A DNA stretch of 64,000 nucleotides from the NCBI RefSeq assembly GCF_963678635.1, contig NC_087070.1, positions 28,618,048 to 28,682,047 of the forward strand, written 5' to 3'. Each line of letters opens with the position of its first letter. Position 1 is the first letter of the stretch. Position numbers and translations under genes: made by a program. The notes below the pieces were generated by a model, which did not search any database, had not been told where the DNA came from, and saw only the letters and a program-made list of their open reading frames with translations. Of the stretch, positions 57,155-64,000 are shown piece by piece. Origin of the DNA: Symsagittifera roscoffensis. Taxonomy: Eukaryota > Xenacoelomorpha > Acoela > Convolutidae.

Positions 57155-57547
57155 TCAAAAGTATATTTTTACTTGATCATTGACAGTGTTTTCGATGTCT
57201 TGAAACTTAGTTCTCATTTGTAACTTGCTTTTTTCAGCCAGAAGTTCCAAGATGGAAACAAAAGTAATTATTATGAGTTCTGAATCTTTTTCACACAAAA
57301 AAAATGGATCATCTTGCAAAATTGATGATATTGAGACGGAAAAGGGGACATGCTTTCCAATCGAATTAGTTGTTTTGGTTGCTTCCAATTCTTCACTGGA
57401 AACACAAACTGATTCGAAGTCAAGGATTGCTACATTGCTAAATAATTTATGATCTTCGGTGTAAGAATTGTTGAACCCGTCCAGTTTCTCGAGTACTGTT
57501 TCCCGTAGTGTGTACGCATTTTTGAGAAAAAAATATGTCGAACTCAA
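57155..57547 (-). pseudogene. exonuclease domain start of the family B polymerase
   Basis: 130 open codons containing AILDFESVCV, whose Asp-x-Glu fits Exo I of a 3'-5' proofreading domain, then GKHVPFSVSISS and DPFFLCEKDS. Exo II follows after a frameshift near 57150. Confidence 0.65.
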
Positions 57548-57819
57548 TCTTTACATCTGATTAGATGTTTGTTGAATACTTCTGATCTTTTAAAGAAACA
57601 GTCGCAGCTAGAACATCAAAAGCATTTGAAGAATGAATCAATATCATTCGTATGAATTATATGATTGTTGAATGTTAGCAGTTTCACGGTTTTTTCAAAG
57701 TTTCCAATGCTTCGCCTTGCTAATTCTCCAACATATTCTCCTTCTTGAATGTCAAACTCGTAAATGAATATGTTGCGTTCAACCTTTTCCTCAACAAGAG
57801 GTAGATCATCAATTGACAC
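57548..57819 (-). pseudogene. polymerase-locus segment with zinc finger
   Basis: Same frame as the upstream segment. It reads IFIYEFDIQEGEYVGELARR, then an in-frame TGA (57618-57616), then CSSCDCFFKRSEVFNKHLIR followed by Cys, a CX2C...HX4C finger. A frameshift precedes the exonuclease segment. Confidence 0.6.
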
Positions 57820-57843
57820 TCCACGAAAATTCTTCGGATCGTA

Positions 57844-58659
57844 TCAAGATTTTGATATAAACTCTGTAAACAGCTGAGATGTATGGGCGTCGAGGCTAAT
57901 ATGGCCATGCAAATACATCGTTAACGCACGGAAAAGGCAAAGACAATCTTTGTATGGTTGTTTATCTTTGTCCGATAAAAGACAGATTACTGAATGGATT
58001 TTCGATAAAGGTTCGTGTAATACAGAGTCTGGACATCCCATTGGAACGTTTCTTAGTAGAGCAGCAAAAATAGTGACATTTGTGATCAACTTGAAGCTAC
58101 ACTTGGTGTTCTAACGTTCTTGATTGCACTGCTCCACGATTTCAATTTTTAAAACTTTTTCTTCGATTGTATTCAAATCGGCTTTTGTACACAGTAAATG
58201 CGATTTTTCGAACAAAGTATTTTTTTCGTTTGCATAGTAATATCGATATGCTCTCGTATTGACATTACAGAGAACAAATCCAAGAGCGGTTTTGATTTTT
58301 GCAGCGGAATCCAGCTTATTGAATACTTCCTGAAGCTTCTCGTTGATAATGTTTGTTTCTAACTTTGACGTTTGAAAGCTAAATAACCTATGTCTCCCGT
58401 TTTTCATCTCAGTATGCACCAGGAAGTGTTGACAAGCACTCAACTCCTCTTTGAATTTATATTCATCTTCCCTTTCCTCCTCCACAATCTTGTTCAAGAC
58501 TGCCACCGTATCATTTGGTTTCAGTTGTTTCGCTCCAAGTTCTTTGCTCCGATGTTGTTGGAGCAAATAGTAACTCCGAAACTCCTTCTCGCAAGACAAA
58601 CATACTGTTGATTGCTCAGAAGTTGTAGGAGCATGCTTCTTGGCAACGTGATAGGTCAT
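57844..58659 (-). pseudogene. polymerase-locus N-terminal segment, one nonsense codon
   Basis: A frame open from 58659 except for a TAG at 58113-58111. It has a Cys-x2-Cys...His finger near the start (VCLSCEKEFRSYYLLQQH), then LSACQHFLVHTEMKNGRHR, YRYYYANEKNTLF, then VPMGCPDS and CLCLFRALTMYLHG. The frame ends at TGA (57846-57844) but is in register with the next segment. This makes it a recently silenced stretch rather than ancient debris. Confidence 0.65.
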
Positions 58660-58660
58660 T

Positions 58661-60111
58661 TATTGTTGATTGTAAGTAAAACAATTACAATCAAGACAAG
58701 AAATAACTCCTTTTGTTTATTTCTTTCGACGTCGAGCTGCATGCGCCCTAACATACATGTTTCTACAGTCCCCACACTGAACTTTCTCGTTTCTATTTAG
58801 CGACGGCATCTAAAAAAAGGGAGAACTATTAAGACATAAAAAAAAGAAATTAGTGCTTGATACATATCAAAGTGGTAGATTTAAAATATCCCAAAAATTT
58901 ATTTAATGATTCATACTTACTTTGAATTTATGGAAAATAAATATTTTTTTCAAGTACTTACACAATATATAGAACAATTGTTTTTAGCATTAAAGAAACT
59001 CAGAATGAATTTTATTTGCTGTTGCTTAAGGAAAAATGACCAAACAATATCGTTTTCAAACAATCAGAAATGACCAATATTAAAAGTGACTTAAAATTTG
59101 GTTTCTTTCATTATTTGAAAAAAGCCCCTTAAAAATAACTTGAATTTCCTCAAGGTACTCTATTAGAAAAAACAAAAAAATCCATTTGATTTTCTAATTG
59201 ATACAAAAGACGTTGAATCTTACTTTTTCACAGTTTTTTGGACGTTTATGTTGTCCAAAATGGAGTTCTCCGACTAAGTAAAGGTTTTTTTAGGAAAACT
59301 TACTCAATCAAGGAGTTAATTTTTGATTCACGAATTGCGTATCAAAGCTCCAAACTTACCGCTAAAGTACACCTCACTAGGAAAGAAAGTTTATTCATTC
59401 TATAAATAATGAAGCTAATGAAAAGTTGTACGATAGTCAAGGACTCTTTTTATCCCTTACCCGATACCGAAACTTGTAAAGTCTCCACTGCAAAGTTCTT
59501 TATTCCTTCATTTCTTTAACGGTTTTTAAAAGTCAAAATCCTGCTTGATCAGGTTTGAAATCAGATTTTCAGAGAATTGCTTTTTAAAATTCATCAACTA
59601 TGAGTTATCCTCTCATTCTCACATCAAAATCAAAGAACTTTGACCATCTACTCAAAAATCATCAAAATCTGATTGATTTTATTAAAAACACTCAATTAAC
59701 CTGATGAAAAAAATTATGGAAATGCTACTTGTTCTAATTTGTTTTCTTTTGTTCCTTATATCGGCAATATTTCTTTTTCTTACAGCAAACAACTTTTAAT
59801 AATATATTTTTGCTGGTGCTTTCGTGTATATTTGTACTTATTTGGAAGATTTAAGTCCTCAAAAGAGTTCTATTTATGAATACGACAACTAGAGCAAAAA
59901 TAAACCGTTTTGTGATTGGAAACGACAATGTCTATATATTCCTAAAATGGAACTTTTTTGCCGATTGGACACGACTCTCATAAAAAAATTCAATAAAAGG
60001 AAGCTGAAATCTGATTGAACACGACTACAGTCCAAATATGGAAAACAATTTTGATTGGTTAAACCCACACATTCGACTTGAAGGTACGCCTCACTCCTAG
60101 ATAAAAATCTT
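58661..60111. other. AT-rich divergent spacer
   Basis: No gene is recognised. It lies between the minus-strand polymerase locus and the plus-strand broken ORF. Near 59905-60065 it holds repeated GATTGGAAACGAC / GATTGGACACGAC / GATTGAACACGAC motifs about 48-52 bases apart. These could be CCAAT-type upstream elements of a divergent promoter or a decayed tandem repeat. Confidence 0.4.
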
Positions 60112-60326
60112 TTTACTTTCAACTTAACTACAGCCAACTACCTCCTCTCTCAGCTCTAAACATTTTAATTTCAACTTAACTATCGTCAACTACCTCCTCT
60201 CTCAGCTCTAAACATTGTAATTTCAACTTAACTACCGTCAGCTACCTCCTCTCTCAGCTCTAAGCATTTTAATTTCAACTTAGCTACCTTCAACTACCTC
60301 CTCTCTCAGCTCTAAATCATTATTGC
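60112..60326 (+). repeat. 52-bp tandem array, four copies
   Basis: The block CTACCTCCTCTCTCAGCTCT recurs at 60139, 60191, 60243 and 60295, exactly 52 bases apart. The linking sequence AATTTCAACTTA is well conserved. It lies directly upstream of the ORF at 60364. Confidence 0.9.
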
Positions 60327-60363
60327 TTTTACTCTGTGTTTTTTACTCAATTTATTGCTCAAA

Positions 60364-60826
60364 ATGACCTTCTCAGTGCAAAATAGCAACCTTATGTAAT
60401 CTGTAAAATTTTTGCCTGATTTAGTACCAATTCAAGTGAGAGAAACAGTCTCTGGAGTTTTCCTGGCACGAATGCACGTCCCAATCCAAGTCTGGCACAT
60501 GGTGGAAGTGATGCGAAGGGATTTCCTCGAGCATTATATGACACAAGTACTCATGACAGAGAACCAACTTGAAGAAATGCAAATGATGGAGGAAGTTTCT
60601 GAGCATGTGGGAACGAACTACCGCGACACTGCTGGCTCTAGACGTGTGGCTCAACCAATTAAGGATTTCAGAGGAAGCAAGATCAGCCAAAAACTCCATC
60701 ACAATAGATGAAGATGAGTGTTTCTCCGAAATAATGAAGCCTCCAGCTAAACAACAACCACTACAACCTCGTCCAGCTCTGCGTTCTATAGAGAACATCC
60801 AGAACTCTCGACAGCTCTTTGATTGA
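60364..60826 (+). pseudogene. broken unidentified ORF
   Basis: ATG at 60364 opens MTFSVQNSNLM, then an in-frame TAA. The same frame then runs through LPDLVPIQVRETVSGVFLA and a Met/Glu-rich helix (ENQLEEMQMMEEVSEHVG). After a frame change near 60640 the second frame continues EEARSAKNSITIDEDE to SRQLFD and a stop at 60826. No family recognised. It lies divergent from the polymerase locus and may be a second gene of the same mobile element. Confidence 0.4.
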
Positions 60827-63785
60827 ACGTTTTTTGTGCCTAAATATTGCTTGATATTTGTTTCGTTCTTTGTAAATAATTTCTTCAATTTCATTTTTAT
60901 TATGAGAAAAGATGAGAAGTTCAGGATGAATCATTGGAAAACAATTAGAATAAAACTTGTTTTGGTGCTCCGAATTCGCGCAATGTTGGGAAACTTGATT
61001 AATTTTTGCACACATATCAGAAAATTTCTACACAAGTATAAAATACCTGATGGTTATTTGCATCTTGTCAAAAAAAATCAAACACTTTTGGCATTTGGTA
61101 GAAAAAAGTGAAATTTTTTTCGCATTTTGTAGAAAAAAAACCATTTTCGCATTTTTTTCGAAGAGAATGAAACATTTTTCGCATCTTGTCAAAAAATTGA
61201 AACAAGTTGTGTTGAAAAAAAGGAAATAAATTTTGCGTTTTGTAAAAAAAAATTAAGCAATTTTAGCATCTTGTCAAAATAAATCATAACATTTGTACTT
61301 GCACAGTTAAATATTAATTTGTATGAAACTTTCGTTCAAAAATTATTCCTCAAGAAACCTAATTTTTGCATGTCTGTTGATCAGAAACAATAGAAAAAAC
61401 AATGTATTAACGTAACGAATAGCGATGATAATCATCCATTTGGAAATTTCTTAAGCAATAAGTCAACAAGTTTTTATTAATAGAACTTTGCGTTTTTCGC
61501 TTAATCATTTAGGATATAAGGTTAGATTTTTGCAAGATTTTTGAAAAAAAACCAAGAAAAAGCATTCAGTTCACCGAAAAAAGTGTAATATATTTTCGCA
61601 CAGTCGTGAAAAATTTTTAAAAATTTCTACATTTTGAAAAAAGATTTCGAAGTTTTTCAAGCATCTTGCAAAAAAAGTCTTGAGAGAGTTTTTGGCACAC
61701 ATTATAAAAATTGTATAGATTTATATGTAAAAAAAACAGTTCAAGCTGGGAAAAATTAATTTTGACAAGATTCTTATAACAAATATTCAATTATCATAAG
61801 AAAAATTAATTGAAAAAGCCGATCCGAGATTGTGACATGATTCTCGACAGAGCTATGAAAATGTTTTTTGATTTACTTGGGCATCGAAGAAGTAATTCCA
61901 CCTTAGCAAATGACGTCATTACACTTTAACTTTTATAGAACATTAAAAGTTGTTGAATATTTCCACCAGAGAAGTTGATGTCACCAATCAAAAACTTCTA
62001 GAAACTTCTAATTTTTAGAACCTACAGATTAAATCCTCGAAATTCATAAGAAGTCTTTACACATTAACTTCTTGATTTTTCTGATTCTTCTGTATTCTAG
62101 AAATATCAAATAAAACTTTAACCAATTAGAACTCCAGAACTAACTCTAAGGTGATGAGATTGATGAAAAAAATTGTAGATTTTATTCAATTTGCTTGTTT
62201 TTTTTTTAATAAAGATACTCAACCAAGGTTGTGATTAAAAGGAAAATTTTTCAAGGAAATTCTTCCCTTTTAAGAAAACCTTTCAATATTAACTTCCGGT
62301 CAGCAAAAAATTCTCAAACTGGTTTCTCTTATTTTTTTAATTACGTGTTTTCGAACTAAAGCTTAGTTTTTAAAGACTTATCATTGCAAATTACTACAAG
62401 AACATTGTAAGAAAATTGAATATTTCATCACAAAGCTTACATAATCACTTTTCACAGAATCACAACAATCAATAAAACAATCATTAATCTTCAACAAATC
62501 AGATTCATATTTTGAAATTTGAACTTTTCGAATTCTGTTCAGAAACTCTGAACCATGCGTTGGCATAGAAGTAAGTTTTTGATTAGATTTTAGATAATGA
62601 CTCTTGATTTTTTTTCGAATTAGCCTTTTCTTTGCAATACTATGTATATTTTTGGCTCTTTTCCATCGTAAGTTATGTTGAACTGCTCGACAAAGCTGAT
62701 TGAATACTTCTCAGCTTGATGTAACAATACTTGAATAGAATCTGTAATTGTTGAAACAAATTTCTTGATATATGTAAATAGATTTATCTAATCTCTGCAA
62801 ATTTTGGCTAAAAAATGATCCTATTAAAACCAAATGGAACTAACAATTCTCAAAGAACATAAAAAATTGTGGGTAGACACAGTAATCTTGGGGTACTATG
62901 TTTTTTTCTTAAAATTCGTTAGAAACTGAAATCAATTTCGATGTTTTACTGTAATATGAATAAGAGTTTGGAAGAGCTTGACACATAGCAACTGCCATTG
63001 GGAATAATAGTTTTTGCAGAAAATTGTGGATTCATTTAGAAGAAGTAATGCCTACACACTTTCCATATAAGGAAACTTCATACACAACGTTTTCATTTTT
63101 GTTACTCTTTCCACTTATGGCGATGACTCATATTGTTTATTTCCATTTTCATTTAATCTCAAAATTATTTCTCTCATTTCTCCTCATCGGATCAGTTTGT
63201 TCTTCAAAAATGTACTCCAGAAAAGATATTAGTCCCAATTATATTGAATTCTCAACAAAAACAAGAATTGGGAGACGTACATGGTTCCATAAATCCTACA
63301 AGGTAAAAATATACTTCGAACCGTGCTTTAAACTATTAAAAAGTTAATGATTTGGGCCAATTTGAAAATTCCCAACAAGTCTATCTTAGTGAAAAAGAAG
63401 GAGAAGCAATAACGGCAATCCCGGATACCGTTATTCACGATGCCAAAAACCTTGGACTCGTACCTAGAAAAGAAGCCAAATCTGCCAAAGAATCATCTAT
63501 GGATCAGGAGCTCGATATTTGTATTAGAAAATATGAAATAGCAAAATACAACATAAGGAGGGTGTGTGTCACAATCAGGAAGTACAGTGTGAACGTTAAC
63601 AAGCCGACCTTCATTCAGATTCGACTCCTTCACTGCAAAACAGAATAAAGCAGTGAAACAAGGTGTACATTTAGAGCTAGGATATCTAAAGGAAATCAGA
63701 CAAAACATACAATTTAAACAAAATTGACATAAAATACTAACTTATTATCAAATGACTTTCCAGTATTTTTTTTAATGAAATTAAA
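60827..63785. other. AT-rich region without recognised genes
   Basis: Contains the degenerate GCATCTTGTC repeats (61057-61290) and many A/T runs. A 99-codon frame at 63352-63648 on the plus strand (no ATG at its start; contains EKEGEAITAIPDTVIHDAKN) has protein-like composition and could be a gene fragment, but I do not recognise it. Confidence 0.4.
61057..61290 (+). repeat. degenerate tandem repeat, TTTCGCATCTTGTCAAAAAA unit
   Basis: About six variants of CGCATYTTGT(C/A)(G)AAAAAA spaced roughly 30-45 bases apart, with a further one near 61660. Confidence 0.6.
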
Positions 63786-64000
63786 GAAAAATAGCCTATG
63801 TCTCCCGTTTTTCATCTCAGTATCCACCAGGAAGTGTTGACAAGCACTCAACTCCCCTTTGAGTTTATCTCCATCTTCCCCTTCCTCCTCCACAATCTTG
63901 CTCAAGTCTGCCACCGTATCACTTGGTTTCCATTGTTTCGCGCCATGTTCTTTGCTCCGATGTTGTTGGAGCGAATAGTAACTCCGAAACTCCGTCTCGC
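63786..64000 (-). pseudogene. second copy of the polymerase-locus N-terminus, cut by the window edge
   Basis: Parallel to 58380-58602 at roughly nine bases in ten, including LSACQHFLVDTEMKNGRHR. Similarity stops at about 63786. The reading frame stays open to the right edge, so a longer copy may continue outside the window. Confidence 0.75.

Larger units (their letters stand above)
54560..58660 (-). pseudogene. decayed protein-primed family B DNA polymerase (Maverick/Polinton-like)
   Basis: Minus-strand fragments follow one another in the order of a single long protein. They run: a C2H2-like N-terminal region (58659-58111), a conserved middle (58089-57616), another zinc finger (about 57610-57550), Exo I with LDFESVCV (57547-57155), Exo II with FNSGRYDLNLIKSH (about 56975-56935), a region ending NDYQKMINGGLD (about 56610), a Cys/His segment YCDHCKTVFE...YCYHFCFC (about 55930), motif B with GNSPYRYQIMDR (about 55240) and motif C with VDTDSLY (GACACAGAC at 54972-54964). 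The upstream halves are separated by single nonsense codons, the rest by frameshifts. Family B polymerases with these N-terminal fingers occur in Maverick/Polinton-like and adintovirus-like elements; I recognise the family from the pattern only. No terminal repeats were found. Confidence 0.7.

Noticed and set aside
63024-63347. 107-codon hydrophobic plus-strand frame
   Set aside because: Starts at GTG, Phe/Leu-rich in an AT-rich region, no conserved pattern.

Overview
The window is metazoan nuclear DNA from an invertebrate whose phylum I cannot fix. It holds a multi-exon host gene with GT-AG introns of 0.65 to 3.9 kb, GC-richer exons in AT-rich introns, and several layers of transposable elements. 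I see no prokaryotic operon, CRISPR array, rRNA or convincing tRNA gene.

Left third (823-19687): one complete 18,865-bp LTR retroelement, read on the minus strand, with two 408-bp LTRs that look identical and a 4-bp target-site duplication (CTGT). In sense order it has: 5' LTR, primer-binding site, a 1.2-kb leader with repeated stem-loops, a small basic ORF, a 2742-codon gag-pol of the Ty3/gypsy type (capsid, CCHC knuckle, protease, RT, RNase H, integrase, GPY module), and then a 6-kb accessory cassette. The cassette holds a 50-codon open frame without a start, two tiny membrane proteins, a 378-codon frame with no AUG, an 872-aa envelope-like glycoprotein and a 599-aa orphan protein. These ORFs abut or overlap by a few bases (TAAATG, ATGA, 5-nt gap, 13-nt overlap, ATGA), as in a polycistronic virus rather than an ordinary retrotransposon. 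The RT carries a Tyr in place of the first Asp of the YxDD box, so this copy is probably catalytically dead although otherwise intact. This element is the most unusual thing in the window.

Middle (22133-27063): an old, badly decayed Ty3/gypsy element on the minus strand with diverged LTRs and recognisable remnants of gag, RT/RNase H and integrase.

29633-50654 (plus strand): ten exons of an UNC-5 netrin-receptor gene, running from the signal sequence through two Ig domains, two thrombospondin type 1 repeats and the transmembrane helix into the cytoplasmic juxtamembrane region. The ZU5, UPA and death domains are not in the window, so the gene either continues past 64000 through an intron longer than 13 kb or is cut short. 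Its introns carry two hAT-like MITEs with 8-bp duplications and two fold-back elements with GTTCCGAC ends.

Right part (54560-64000): a decayed protein-primed family B DNA polymerase locus of Maverick/Polinton-like type on the minus strand, with recognisable N-terminal zinc fingers, Exo motifs and a DTDS motif C. A second, truncated copy lies at the right edge. A broken plus-strand ORF, a 52-bp tandem array and AT-rich repeats lie between them.
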